Of a stretch of 64,000 nucleotides of DNA, positions 23,594 to 35,346 are shown piece after piece (position 1 is the first letter of the stretch; every line of letters starts with the position of its first letter). The notes under the pieces are model-generated. The model was not told the DNA's origin, did no database searches, and was given only the letters and a program-made list of their open reading frames with translations. Origin of the DNA: Gracilariopsis chorda (lineage: Eukaryota; Rhodophyta; Florideophyceae; Gracilariales; Gracilariaceae); assembly GCA_003194525.1 (NCBI GenBank), contig NBIV01000009.1:186001-250000 (forward strand), read 5' to 3'. A program made the translations under genes and the position numbers.

Positions 23594-24611
23594 TCAAAAT
23601 AAACTTGACCCGACGAGAAAGGGTTTGCTCAAAACTCCATTATTACTTTCTTCAGCGTTCCGTATGGCGCTTTTTGAATGGTTGCTGGAAATGACATTCT
23701 GATACAATGCTGTCGAATTTTGACTGTGACTTCCACAAATGCAAAAGCCCATGCCAATGCACAGCAGCAACAAGCTATTCTGACTATCTGTATGTTCGTC
23801 AATGACAGAAAGCCGAATCATACTGCAAAAGATGCTTGTAACGATAAGAATCTTTCGATTTAGCAAGTGGATATGAATTATATGTCGAACAATCATAACA
23901 GGAACACCAAACTTCAGTTTCCAATGATGAGGTGGAACCACAGTTGGAGAGTGGTTGTAGGAAAGTTCAGGTCCAGTGATACTATTTTTGTGAATGCGTT
24001 TACTGTCACGACCTCGATTTTGAACGGGTTTCGTTGCAGACGTCAATGGAAACATCTTTCTTGGGAAATATTCCAATGCGTGTTGTTTATGTTCTTCCAA
24101 CAATTGATTTGTTGGTGCAACGGTTGACCTTGACATCTTCCTTCTTCCGTGTTGTAAAATATTTCCACAGCAACTTGTATGCGTCGTTTATATATAATAT
24201 AGACATGAGTGGAAGCCTTGCCGATGATGGAAACGTCCCACGACCAAGGCTGAGCAAACATTTGGCAAAACCGGGATCACCTGGTTGACGAACCTGCTCT
24301 GTAAGGCGAAAAACTTTGACTCTTCTGTTAGAAAGCTCGCAAAAGTACCATGGAAGCTCCCGTATGAGACTCACTGGAATAACAAGAACTGTTCCATCTC
24401 TTTCAGATTCTGTTCTAGTTCTTGGAACCACTGGAGGCACTTTCATATAGTCTCCGGCAAAAAATACAAACATCCCTCCAACGTCTTTAGTAGAGTTTCT
24501 TAAGTTCTTCAGTACGGTTTTGACGATCTCAAAGAGCATTTTTGGGCACATTGAAGCTTCATCAGTTACCACCAAACAGTCTTCCGGATACGTTCTGCTT
24601 TCTGTGATCAT
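23594..24611 (-). pseudogene. Helitron PIF1-type helicase domain
   Basis: Two overlapping frames. The first (24611-24087) has a complete Walker B region CLVVTDEASMCPKMLFE, then MFVFFAGDYMKVPPVVP (motif III-like), VFRLTEQVRQPGD (motif IV-like) and TTRKKEDVKVN. The second (24136-23594) continues with VAPTNQLLEEHKQHAL, GPELSYNHSPTVVPPHHW and LKFGVPVMIVRHI, the standard PIF1 series. Walker A should lie upstream, at about 24700-24950, and is not readable. The same motif series occurs in the helicase pseudogene at 45110-46618, so the two belong to one family. Confidence 0.8.
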
Positions 24612-24951
24612 TGTCCGTACTTGGTAAGTGTCCGACGCTCTTTACCTTGCGAATGTATGTTGTCATTGACTCCCAATCCAAGCAAAATGTGCAAAGGTAT
24701 TTTGCCTTCGTATAGTGCAGCAGTATTAGCTGTATTGGTTGTCATGTGCACCCATAGCCCTTCTTGCTAAACAGCATTTCTCTGCAAAGATAGAACAAAG
24801 GTCTTCCAAGTTCATGCTCGCCCTTGTAAGAAGAACATGCTTCCGTGTGTACTGAGTCTTTTACACTCTCAAATTCTTGCTCTGTATTTTGTTTCTGTCA
24901 TTACTTCTTATAATGGTTCTGGCCTTCTTTTTCATCATCATATCGCTATTT

Positions 24952-25509
24952 TCACCTTCGTCTGGACAGCGAAGAAGAACTGCAACGTATTTCAGCTGGT
25001 TCCTCCTCTAATTGGAGTTCGCTCTCGCTGAGATGAACTTGTGATACAATATGATGAAAGAAGGGATCATGTCTGATAAGTTGACCACCATGTCTGTCCG
25101 AAATGTCAAGGATTCTTTGAATTAATACTTCTCTTTTTTGTGCTCTTTTTCTCTCGCTCATATCTGCAGTAAGAGCTCGTTGGTGCTTCTCAATCACAGT
25201 TTTAAGATATACCCCTTCTTGGAAGGCAGTAACGACCAAGTAACGCAGCTCAGCAGGAGTAGAACGGTAACTTACCGGCTCATCAAAAGCCGTTTCGTAC
25301 TCGTCACCATAGATATATAGTCCAAGGGCTATTGCTGCATCTCGATAAGTTGAATAAGATTTGCTCCCAACACATTTCCGATCACCAAAGAGGCTGAATG
25401 AAGATTTCATAAGCAACATTCGAAGAGCGAAGAGTTCGGGATATGCCGGAGAAGCAAATCTAATCCGAGTGACACTTCTATCATTTTCGGATCGCTGTAC
25501 TACGTACAT
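24952..25509 (-). pseudogene. Helitron protein, Rep-helicase linker region
   Basis: A 185-codon frame. It reads ASPAYPELFALRMLLMKSSF, then KSYSTYRDAAIALGLYIYGD and YRSTPAELRYLVVTAF, which follow the conserved segment of Helitron proteins that reads elfyLRlLL ... tfkeAc.alGLl.dd.ew ... LR.lf. This stretch is the least damaged part of the element. It ends near 24952 in an Arg/Ser-rich tail after a probable frame change. Confidence 0.75.
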
Positions 25510-26076
25510 TCGATGACATCCTCCGTCTCGAGTAGATTCAGACTATGGTACAGCGCCGCATAGCTTATTGTATACACGTAAAGTAGTCAAGTCCGTGTCA
25601 CAGGAAGGGCGTTTGAAATATCTTTCCAGCAGGGAAAACTTCAGACGTCTAGGCAGTCTTACGTTTCGAATCAAAACCTGTCGCTACCCACGCAGATTTA
25701 TGTGAAGTGCTTGTACATTTGCAGTGATGAGGACATGTCTGAGCTCAAAGAGGTTTCAAACAGCTTCAACTGCCACCACCTCTCTTGCTCTCATGTACAC
25801 GCTGATCTCATTTTGAAGCATGTCGCTTTGTGCACCCGATTAGCTTTCCGTTCAATTTTAAAACAATGAAATCCTGTTCTTTTGCGCTCTTGAAAGAATA
25901 GTACATCAGTTATGCTACAGCAGTGCCACCTAGGGTCCTTCTGAGGTTGATGTGAGCCTTGTACGTCATTGTGAGATTCAGATTACACAAAACCACTCAA
26001 AACCCTTCTGTTCTTCTTCTTCGATAGGTCAATCGGTTTGTGTACTCATTTATCGTTTTTAATCAACAATGTCTTC

Positions 26077-28131
26077 TCAATCACACCCCAGTCGGCACCT
26101 CACGCCAGAGGTACAACGATGGCGATATGGAGAGTCTCTGTGCATGTTAAATTTCTTCAACATTTTTCGGAGCTCCTGGTCTTCAGGCGAGTCGCCACGA
26201 GTCAGTTCGGCTTCAATCAAAGTTTCCATTATCTCAGGATCTTCAATTACGTCCCCTTCCAACCAAAGAGGAATATGGTGATGTGGAGCATTTGTCTCCT
26301 GGAATTGACGTTTGATGGCAATGCCAATGCATTTTAAGTCTAAGAGCTCTTCTGAATAAATCTGTTAATGCTTCTTGATTTAATATTCATACTGGTTCTA
26401 CACTCTTGCAATACGATCTGGCCTATGAAAAGGACGGGTTCTGTCTCTCTGTGGAGAAAATGCTCCGGTATTGTTTGTCAATACTTAGCTTTTTCATCTC
26501 TTGTAGCCATACGTTCATTGTTACTGTGACGAAAAGCGTTGGGAATCCCAATCAAGCGACCATTGCTTGCGCATCCAATCATTTTTGTCTCCAGTACGCC
26601 AGAGAGTGGTTGTAATTACCTGGAAGGAAGAGTGTACCGGGAGGCCAAATTTCATCTCTTCCGGCATGGGTTCCCCCCGCAGCTCACATTCTTCAACCAT
26701 TCAAGTTTGTGCTGGATCCAGATAACGTCTTCCCAAGTCTTCAAGGTTTGTGCTAGTGAAAAGTAACCTTGCTGAAGAAGAACGGCAGATTTCAGCAGCA
26801 CAATATCCGTATACAGTCTTTGCTTAGAACGTTTTGCCCATTTTAGGTTTCCTTCCTCTTGGTTGTTTGCACCCTTGGATGAAATATATGTTGCTGCATC
26901 ATACGGTTCATGAATCTCCCCGTAAGGGTAGAGCAGTAGAACAGCCTCTTTCTCAGTGTCCATTAAACCAAGCTTCAAACGCTTGTATTTGACAACTCGA
27001 CGTCGATGGTTTCCGGATGACATGTGATAAGATTCTCTTCCCCCCACCAGCTGGGAAACTGAGGATTCCGACCTGGACAGTCTACTTGGCTCTACGACGA
27101 AAGCTCTCATTGCAAGAGGTCTGCTCTGGCTGTCTTCTGGTGAAGGTTAAACATTGGAGTTCACATCGATTAGGGCTTCATTGCAACCTTCATAGATCCG
27201 GAGAAGTAGTAGTTTTTGAACGGCGTCTAAAAAGATGTTCAGGTAGACTTGTCTGCCGTTGAACACCTCCAACCAGTTTCAGCTGGTGCGAAGAAATGTC
27301 TATACCCCTGTCGGACAATGCGTGGTCTTGTTTGCAAGAGATCGTACAACTTCGGAACCATATATAGAATATTCGGATTAGACAGCATTCTTCTCATGAA
27401 GAAGAAGAATAGTCCAGTAAATTAAGACTGGGAGGACCTTCTGCCCACAAATATTTGTAAGACACGTCCTGGAGTAGAACATAAAGACACAATTTTCGTT
27501 GAAATCGAAGAAATTACGGGCATCCACTCCGAACGTACTTCATATCCACGAATATGATAACGGTTGCAAATAATACACTTAATTATGTTGACAACGTTTG
27601 AAAAGAACGTATGCCATATATGTCTTCGAGTTGCAAATTGATGTGCACTCGTTTGAAATACACTCCAACGGATGTGGAGCTTTTATATCCACAGCATGTT
27701 CCTTCCGTCTCTACACCAAGCAGACTTGTGCCACAATACTTGCATATGCGAATACGAAGCACCCACCCCGAATCTTCGAGTGGAAATCGAGTTGCTCGAT
27801 GACATTTTGTACTGCACGTATAACAACACGCTGACATTGTGCCAGTGACTTGTCGGTACTCCAGATGTGAAGAACGTGGACGTTCCAGGCCTTAAAGTAT
27901 ATTTTCTGCCTTTGGATCCCGGACACATTTCACTCCATAAAGAATGACTTTATTAGGTCTCCTAGGGAACTGCATAACCATTCTATCTCGTTCCTTTTGA
28001 ATGCCGGAAGAATGACACAAGTTTAAGTACACCTTTTCATGGTTATAAGGCTCCATAATATCTTGGGAAAGCTCGGTTCTACTTCCTAAATCCACCTGCG
28101 CAAGCTCATCGATTATGTGTCGATGATGCAC
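26077..28131 (-). pseudogene. Helitron protein, N-terminal and Rep region
   Basis: The first piece contains RICKYCGTSLLGVE followed by GTCCGYKSST, matching the C-x2-C ... CC-x-G pattern at the start of many Helitron proteins. A middle piece (27110-26652) has EAVLLLYPYGEIHEPYD, the usual P-L-x-F-P-Y-G-E signature. Near 26430, HRPDRIARV resembles the R-P-D-l-v-a-R-V-F motif of Rep. A last piece (26262-26077) has QELRKMLKKFNMHRDSPYRH. The HUH and two-tyrosine catalytic motifs could not be read with confidence. Many frame changes. Confidence 0.6.
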
Positions 28132-28490
28132 GAGCTGTGTTTTCGCTCTTGGTTGACGGCCTGCTCCTGACTGGGGTCCACCACGTTGTGATGGCAGTCT
28201 ATTCGAAGAAAAACTAATTTCGGATTGCAGGAACCGGAGAGAGACTAAGAGATTGATTGATCACCTTTCGATGGAACATGTACCGTCTCTGCCGCTTATG
28301 TAGAGAACTGCTGTGGCAGAATGGTTTCCTATGTGATATGCCTATATATATTGTCTTCATGGTCTCGAGATGTTTGTAACACAAGCAGTACATGGATGGT
28401 ATACGTACTTAGTACTTTACAAAGTACATATGCATTGCATTCTTGTTCAGTATTGGTTTCAGACTTTAATACATATCAAGGGCGGTTTTT

Positions 28491-28780
28491 CTTACGTATG
28501 CATCGTATAGTTAAATCCTATTCTTGTGAGAGGGGTATAAGTTTGTAGAAATATGTGGCCTACGTGTGCTCTACATAGATTAGAACTGTTCTTGTTAGAA
28601 GGGTATACGTTTGCAGTACTCCGCATCCTACCTATGCACTACGCAAAATATAACTATTCCTGCTAGAAGGGTATACGTTAGCAGTACTGTGCAGCCTACA
28701 TATGCAATACATAAACTAAAAATATTTTTGTTAGAAGGGTATACATAGGTGATACTGTACGTGAATGCTTTATGGTTTAT
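28491..28780. repeat. 68-base tandem repeat
   Basis: Unit starts are at 28521, 28589, 28657 and 28725, exactly 68 apart, each opening TTYYTGYKAGARGGGTATA-like sequence; a partial unit precedes and the last is incomplete. Units share GAAGGGTATAC, GCAGTACT and CCTACNTATGC. No ORF spans it. Confidence 0.8.
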
Positions 28781-28939
28781 GAATCGTATACGCTTCTACT
28801 TCACCTATTGCCTATTATGCTAACGCTTTTCTATTTAAGCTGGAATGTACTCTAAAGTTGCAGAAAACGTTTCTCCAAGCAGCCACCTACAACCTCTTTT
28901 ACTTTCCTTGCTTTTTCGTTTAAACTACAATCTAACGCT

Positions 28940-29155
28940 ATGGCCGATATGTCACAAAGAGAGGTTCGCTACCTACAACTCTGCCGTTTGTGCGGCCTTA
29001 AGGATTCTATTGTACTACACTTCTGCACATTATTGGAGTATTTGTGCATAGTAAAGGCTGCATTGAAGTACATTCATGTTCACTGTGGCATTTTAAAGTG
29101 GTTTCTTCTGGAAAAGATTTTGTGCTCCGTTGTTTCAAAGATCGACACCGTGTAA
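28940..29155 (+). CDS. small hypothetical protein with CxxC motif
   Basis: ATG at 28940, 71 codons. The N-terminus reads MADMSQREVRYLQLCRLCG, a Cys-x2-Cys pair as at the start of several small zinc domains; no second pair follows, so a finger is not complete. A TATTTAAG run lies about 110 bases upstream. It may be a first exon or a chance ORF. Confidence 0.3.
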   Translation: MADMSQREVRYLQLCRLCGLKDSIVLHFCTLLEYLCIVKAALKYIHVHCGILKWFLLEKILCSVVSKIDTV

Positions 29156-29159
29156 ATGG

Positions 29160-30583
29160 AATTCGAAGAATAGCGCCTGACTGGACGTAGGAAAGATTTG
29201 CTTGTTCGTTGATTCTCAGAGATGTCTATGTGTGAGAAAAGTTCGATGGATCTGACAGAAGTTGATTCGGTAGAGAGTGAGAGATCTGACACGTGCTCGA
29301 TCGATTCACGCCAGTAGGACAAATCGTTTGATTACCATTCGCTTGTGGTTTGGAGGGAAATAATATGCGTTAAATCAAGTATTCTAAGAGGTCCACCAGC
29401 TCGTTGTCAGAGAAATCCTTAGGCAGGTTAGACACTCGAACCCCTGTTCATGGAAACGAGAGCTTCATCTCACAATTCTGTTTGTAAATTTGACTACTCA
29501 CTCGTGGATATAGATTTCTGCAAAGTCTTCTAAAATTTTATCTCCTCAGGTCAACTGTCTATTAAGCTCTTACGGTTCTCTCGCTTTAGAGTTTTACTCC
29601 TGCGTTGAAGATTAGTACATTTTGTGTTCTGGAGAAATTTCTTTTTCTGACTGGATTAAATGCGTAAATCATGATGGTTTCAGTTTCTTTACGACGTTTA
29701 GAAATCAAATCCTGACTTTGCTCTCTGTAGTTTTCGTACATTAGGTTATAGTTCTTTATTGAATCTTTGGGTTGCAGTAGTGTAGGGGTTCTTAGCGCTC
29801 TCGTTAGCTTTTGAGATTTTTATTTGCATAATTTCTCTGATAGTGATTGTTTGTGATACACTTTCTTTTCTTAAATATGAAGGAAAGCTAATCTTCTGAA
29901 CATATTCTTTCTTGTTCGGTGTATACAAAGGTTATCCTTCTCATGTTGAGGTTTCCAAATTCCATTGGGGTTGTCCCATTTTTTCCAGAACCACTAGTAC
30001 CCAAACGATCTCGTCACCAAATATCGGTATAGAATATGTCATTTATGTATCTGCAATGTCCATGGTCTCTCGTACTTTAATGTTGGGTCTTTGTGTTAGT
30101 CCTTGACTATAAAGAAATAAGTCTGCTGATGCACTCATGATAGGAAGCTGTAATCGTCACTTTATAAACTCTTGGTTATAAGATCGGAGATTTCTAAACT
30201 TTCCAATGGATTTGAAGTCAGGTAGGTTTTCAAGAGGTGTTTTTTCCCTAGTTACTAGGTCAAAATAATCTAAGAGTTTAAACTTAAGTACTTAGTATAA
30301 TACTAGTTCATCACACTCATTGGTAAGTATTTCCCACCATTTTGCATCTCCACTTATAGAACTAACAATCTATTTAGTGTTTATCATCATTTCGTGGTTT
30401 ATGCATGCAAACCAATGAAAATATGTTCAAGATTGTTTTATTAAACTACGTATTCCTTTACCGGAATTCTCTTCAGGTTGCCCTTTTCTTAGTGTACTTG
30501 TAGATTGGTAAGTTTTGATTTACAGTATAAAGGCCTGATTAGCATTATGCCATTCTTGTTGCTAAGTACATACTTGTTATTGC
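29160..30583. other. AT-rich stretch without a recognisable gene
   Basis: Only short ORFs; no tRNA fold, repeat array or family motif seen. Confidence 0.5.
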
Positions 30584-30985
30584 CTAGAAGAATTTTTTGG
30601 GATTATAGGAGTGCATTTCGACATTGGATGGCTGTTGTGGGTGACGCACGGAACGTAAATGGGTGCTATCAGGAAATGTCGGAATCTCTGTTTCTGTCCT
30701 AGATTCGAGGTGTCCCAATGGAAGGTCTAAGCAACACAAATAATAGGCAGATGGAGTGCTGGCCATACATTTTGCATTCACTGTAAGCTCCCATTGCAAT
30801 CCTTTGAAAGCGACTGCACTCCTTTTACTCTCACTACAACATCCCAAACGTGAAGAAATTGGAATTCTTTCTGCAAGAGGTGTCTATTTGGAGGATATGT
30901 GGATTTCTGTGGGAACGCAATTGAGTGTGAAACCCTTGAAAATGAACTCCATCCGCACTCCTCGAAGCGGAAAATTTTCTTTTAG
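30584..30985 (+). mobile_element. MITE copy 2
   Basis: About 402 bases. The ends are an imperfect inverted repeat of about 31 bases: start CTAGAAGAATTTTTTGGG and reverse complement of the end CTAAAAGAAAATTTTCCG, both continuing to GGAGTGC. It aligns with copies at 15266 and 34967 (GCAGATGGAGTGCTGGC, GAGGTGTCTATTTGGAGGA). Confidence 0.7.
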
Positions 30986-30999
30986 GGGTTGCAGTTCTC

Positions 31000-32500
31000 G
31001 TAATGCCCGTATAATTCCATTGCACGATGATGTTTTGTGAATGGCCATTCTAGTTCACAGATACATTTCGCAACATAATGCGGAACTTTATTTAAATTAA
31101 AAGATCCTTAGATTTAAAATGATTAAATACTTGAATTATAGTATCAGACGTTTATCTCGACCTTTTCATATACTCTTAATACGTGACCAGTCTGGAAAAG
31201 TAGCCACATGCGCATAATCCAAGAATCCTGACACCCGTTGTTGATCGGCTTTTGTAAAGCACTGGTGAATGTTAGACATAACGTCCTTTCACCACAAATT
31301 ACAGACGGCGCGATGCTCTTCAACATATCCATGTATTTCAGTTGTACAGGATGACGTGCAACACCAAATCTTGATTGGCTCATCAAGAAACGAATGTGAT
31401 CGGCTGAGGAGTTGTAATCTCTTCACAAAACGGTGTACGACGTTAGAAGCAGGCAATTGCTACAGGTGTCAGGCCTGCTGGTGATCCTGGTGTCACGCGT
31501 CAGCTAACTTCGACTAATTGGATCAACTTTGCATCTATCTTGATTTAATGCTGTTAATATCCGATCCAAGATTTTACTCGAGCCGCTAAAAACGTTCAGA
31601 TGAAATGCTTTATCCTGGTATATTCATCTTTGTCCTTCTTTCGTCTCACCTCTCCCTATGTCAATGAAACTTGATGGTGAACTGTCCTTAGCAGGCGTAT
31701 ATTGAAAGGTTTTGAAACTCGGCCCTTTTCAGTGTAAGAGGTCGATGAGTTCTCCAAGCGTATGAAGTTGGCGCAGGTTACACGTAGATATCTTATCCAC
31801 CAAGGGTCTGGAAATTGTTACAACACCCGAATACTGACTGCTGTTTGCCGGCGTCTCATTTGTGCCGCTGGGGTTCGTTTGGTTCTCTATCAGCTTTGGG
31901 AGACTGTCATTTGTGGCAGGTTTGTCAGTATGCCCATCAGGTGTAAGGTCAGCAGTATTCTGCTCCTAAGCAGTGTCAGAAATTTCAAACGTCTTAGAGC
32001 CAAATAGAACCCCCTCACCAGGTTCGCAGGTGTAAGTCACCCTTACGTCATATTGTAGGTGAGTCCAAAACCCCGTGACATATTGTAAACACCACTGTCG
32101 CTTAGGTTACCCGAATAAGTGCTCAAAATTGTCTTAACAAATAATTACTGCCGTCAAAAGCAAATTGTAAGAAAAGATTATAACCCACAAACCAGCCAGG
32201 ACAACAATGCCCAGAGAAGCTTAGCAAACTTTCAATAAGAACTATGTTGACTGTGATTTACCCACAGAAAGCAATCTATCCGTTGACCGGAACCATGTAT
32301 ATAAAATAACTGAAAAACACTGAAGTGTTCAAAAAATGGGGTCGCAACAGGTTCAAACTGTCAAAATTACCGCCCAGACTCCTTATTTTGCCATTTTGTA
32401 CCCTAAAATGTATTGCATAAGTACAGTCTCTCTATTCATGTAAATCACCAACATGCACTAAACACAGAGACTTCCTTTACCAACATCTTTCAAAGCTACT
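31000..32500. other. stretch without a recognisable gene
   Basis: Short ORFs only on both strands, no repeat recognised. Confidence 0.45.
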
Positions 32501-32517
32501 ACGACTATCTTAAAAAC

Positions 32518-32730
32518 ATGGAACTCCATGGGAAGGTTAAAGCTATACAAGACGGTGGGGACCGAATTGGGTTTGTTGTGGAAATAATATCAGATTTCGG
32601 TTCAGTTACCTTACGAATCAATGAAGACGGAACTAATGAAAGATGGATATCAGCTATTGACGGCTTCAATCAGCACTTTAACCGGGGACTAAGAACACAA
32701 TCTATATCTGCTATACTGAGAAGTAGCTAA
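32518..32730 (+). CDS. small hypothetical protein
   Basis: Seventy codons from ATG at 32518; the frame is open further upstream to about 32413 without an ATG. The sequence alternates hydrophobic and charged residues (DRIGFVVEIISDFGSVTLRI) as in a beta-rich domain. No family recognised and no partner gene nearby. Possibly an exon or a fragment. Confidence 0.3.
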   Translation: MELHGKVKAIQDGGDRIGFVVEIISDFGSVTLRINEDGTNERWISAIDGFNQHFNRGLRTQSISAILRSS

Positions 32731-32868
32731 CGTATAATTTTTGTGCGAAGTATACAATAATTTACACACAACAACGACAATATCCTTAACTTTAGGTAAG
32801 GTAATTATTCCACATTTAATAATTATACTATTCTAAGTATATAGACTAAGATATACAAAGATCACTAT

Positions 32869-33655
32869 GAGAGGTAAGCCCACTCGGTGCCACGAAGAGG
32901 GCTGATTATGCCACGTTCAAATCCAATTCATGGCGTCCAGCGGGTTATGCCCGCTGACCTTCACGGCAAAGGCCGCTACACAACCTCTGCTCCGTTCGCT
33001 GTGGCACCAAGTGCCCTATTTCCACTCCGTGCCAAGAGGAGGGCTGGTTAGGCCACCTCCACCTACAATCGACGGCGTCCAGTACGTTATACCAGCTGGA
33101 CGTCATGAAGGTAGCGGTTAAACCACCTCGACTCTGTTCGCTGTGGCATCGAGTGGGCTATGAACTCTTGGTGCCACGAGTAGGGCTGGTTATGCCACAT
33201 CCTCCAATAGTGCATGGCGTCCATTGAGTTATGCCCGCTGGACGTCGTGGCAAGGGCGGCTAAACCACCTCGGCTCTGTTTGCTGTGGCACTGCGTGGGC
33301 TATGTCCACTTGGTTGCCACGAGGAGGGCTGGTTATGACATCTCCACCTACAATCGATGGCGTCCAGCAGGTTATGCCTGTTGTACGTCATGGCAATGGC
33401 GGCTAAACAACTTCGGCTCTGTTAGCTGTGGCACTGAGTAGGTTATGCCCTCTCGGTGCCACGAGGAGGGCTAGTTATGCCATCTCCACGTACAATCCAT
33501 GGCGCCCAGTGGGGTATGCCTGTAGGACGTGATGGTGAGGGCAACTAAACCACATCGGCTCTGTTCATTGTGGCACTGATTGGGCTATGCTTACTTGGTG
33601 GCACGGGGATGGCTCGTTATGCCACCCCCACCTACAATCCATGTCTTCCAGTAGG
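32869..33655. repeat. satellite array of 71-base monomers in 142-base dimers
   Basis: About eleven monomers. Starts of the GGTTATGCCAC type (A) are at 32902, 33044 and onward, and of the GGCTAAACCAC type (B) at 32973 and onward, always 71 apart; the 142-base period holds at 32884, 33026, 33168, 33310, 33453 and 33595. A and B monomers align with each other (CCACCTC, TGGC, GGG-TATGCCC, GAGGAGGG) but differ consistently, so the array is a two-monomer higher-order repeat. Most A monomers carry a stem-loop like GTCCAGCGGG-TTAT-G-CCCGCTGGAC. One base is inserted in the fourth dimer. Confidence 0.85.
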
Positions 33656-33660
33656 TAACT

Positions 33661-33942
33661 CACCAAGAAAGAAAAGGAGAACGTTGCAGATTTTAACGAA
33701 GGTGGTACTACAATCAAAATGTTGTTGGAGAGCGTGTGGGTATTCATAAGCTTGGCGATGTTTCGTAGTGCAAACAAGAATTCCGGGTACTCTTCAATTT
33801 GCGGAGAGTACTGTAGTTTAGTTTCTAGGGCTAATGAAGAGGCTGACGTCTTACTCTCCTGAGTTTTTAGATTTGTGACACCTAGCGTGACATGGTTCAC
33901 AATAGACGTCAAATGACCACTGCACGGCTTTGCAGTGTACAA
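33661..33942 (-). CDS. weak hypothetical protein abutting the satellite
   Basis: A minus frame from ATG at 33942 that reads protein-like sequence (YSPQIEEYPEFLFALRNIAKL) and then runs on into the satellite to 33565. If real, its end was replaced by the array. No family recognised. Confidence 0.22.
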
Positions 33943-33999
33943 TTATGAATTACGTAGCCGTGACTTGCAGTTTTCGATGGTTCACTGGGCAGGTAATGT

Positions 34000-34950
34000 C
34001 AGTGGGTGAGGCTACCAGAGGTAACAGTTCTGAACTGTAAGCACTTTCTGTTGGAAAAGAGAATCAGATACAATGATGCTTTTCCCTGCTTTACATTTTC
34101 CGCTTACTTTCCATCTGATCCAGCAGCTCTCTTCCCGTGCGCCTCTCTTATCTCTCTGATTTCAACGCCAATGTGGGTGTGTGCCACAGTGCCTCAGCCT
34201 CGACTTATCCCAGTCGCTGCTACGACTCTACTTCCGCACCGTTGCCCACCCTCCGAGACTCGGCATGCCCTGGCAACCATTCCAACTTCAGCTCAGCACC
34301 TGTTGCGTGCTCCAACTCTTTCTGCTTGGGCATACCTTGGCTACTGGTACTACCGCGGACTACTGTCATCGCTTCTCCAATGCCTCGCCGGTCTTCCCGT
34401 GCATTATTGTAACAACGCTTTTGGTGTGCCCTTCTAGCTACCCCACCTGCGCACCCTTGGGCTACTCTTCCCATGCACAGCTCTGTACGTCCTGAGCACA
34501 AGACCTCACCCTTCATTTCCCAGAAAGAAACGTTGAATATAAGACTAGTTTCAAAGTACAGAACGTACCGTATCCCCTGTCACTACCTTACAATGGCATT
34601 TGACTATAAGACGAGACACAGTGCACTTGCCCCGACCAAGACCACTCTCAGCATCGGCCAAAAGGTTAGGTCACCACGTGACTGATCTAAGCATTGCAAG
34701 CTGAAGAACGGCAGGAAATTCCCCTAGGACATGAATTAAGCCCACGGATGGTGCATGGGTGATGCACGGGTGGTGCATTTGCCGTATAAGTGGCTCCAGC
34801 AGACGTAAATTGTGCTTCTCATACGGAGAAAAGAAGTTTTGTCGTTCGGCCCGTAAACTATTGAAGATAAGAACGGTCTATGGAGAAGGATCGCCTCGCA
34901 AGTAACACCCATGAATCAGAGGAGTCCAACTGCGGTACGCAAGTACTGCT
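34000..34950. other. stretch with composition-driven open frames
   Basis: All three plus frames and one minus frame stay open between about 34080 and 34500, which points to base composition rather than a gene. No family motif in any of them. Confidence 0.4.
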
Positions 34951-34966
34951 GCTCCCCAAAAAAAAT

Positions 34967-35346
34967 TTAAGAAAATCGAAAAAAGTCTTTGGAGTACGAA
35001 TTGCAACTTTGGACGACACAGTAAAGCCATGCAAACTGGTCCAATCTAGAATTCTAGCCTATACACGAATTATTACATTAGACGCTACATGGAGCGCCGA
35101 CGGTACACAGGTGGAGTGCTGTGGATATACTTTGCAATCAACTGACATTCAGAATTTATTTCCTCGACAGTGGACACACTGCATTTGCGATCCACGTGAC
35201 ATCTAAAATATGAAAAACTGTAACATTTCCTGTCTGGGGGTTCATTTTGGAGTACGAATGGATTTCTGCCCGAAATCACATGTACTGCAGCATCCTGGAA
35301 TACTGCACTTCAGTTGTACTGCGGAAGGCACTAAAAGTTCTTCTAG
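34967..35346 (+). mobile_element. MITE copy 3
   Basis: About 380 bases. Start TTAAGAAAATCGAAAAAAG and reverse complement of the end CTAGAAGAACTTTTAGTG form an imperfect terminal inverted repeat that closes on GGAGTAC / GCAGTAC. Inside, ACAGGTGGAGTGCTGTGG aligns with the landmark of copies 1 and 2. It is the most diverged of the three. Confidence 0.6.

Larger units (their letters stand above)
23594..28240 (-). mobile_element. decayed Helitron
   Basis: On the minus strand, pieces of one RepHel protein appear in the right order: N-terminal cysteine region (27583-28131), YPYGE region (26652-27110), Rep remnants (about 26077-26640), the Rep-helicase linker (24952-25509) and PIF1-type helicase (23594-24611). 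Helitrons move by rolling-circle replication using such a protein. Frame changes and stops separate the pieces. The terminal TC and CTRR ends were not located, so limits are those of the coding remnants. Confidence 0.75.

Noticed and set aside
29420-29480. GGGGTTCGAGTGTC on the minus strand, like a tRNA T-loop
   Set aside because: The stems do not pair and no other tRNA arms are present.
34006-34516. Long overlapping ORFs on both strands (up to 143 codons)
   Set aside because: Four frames stay open together, which is better explained by base composition than by a gene.
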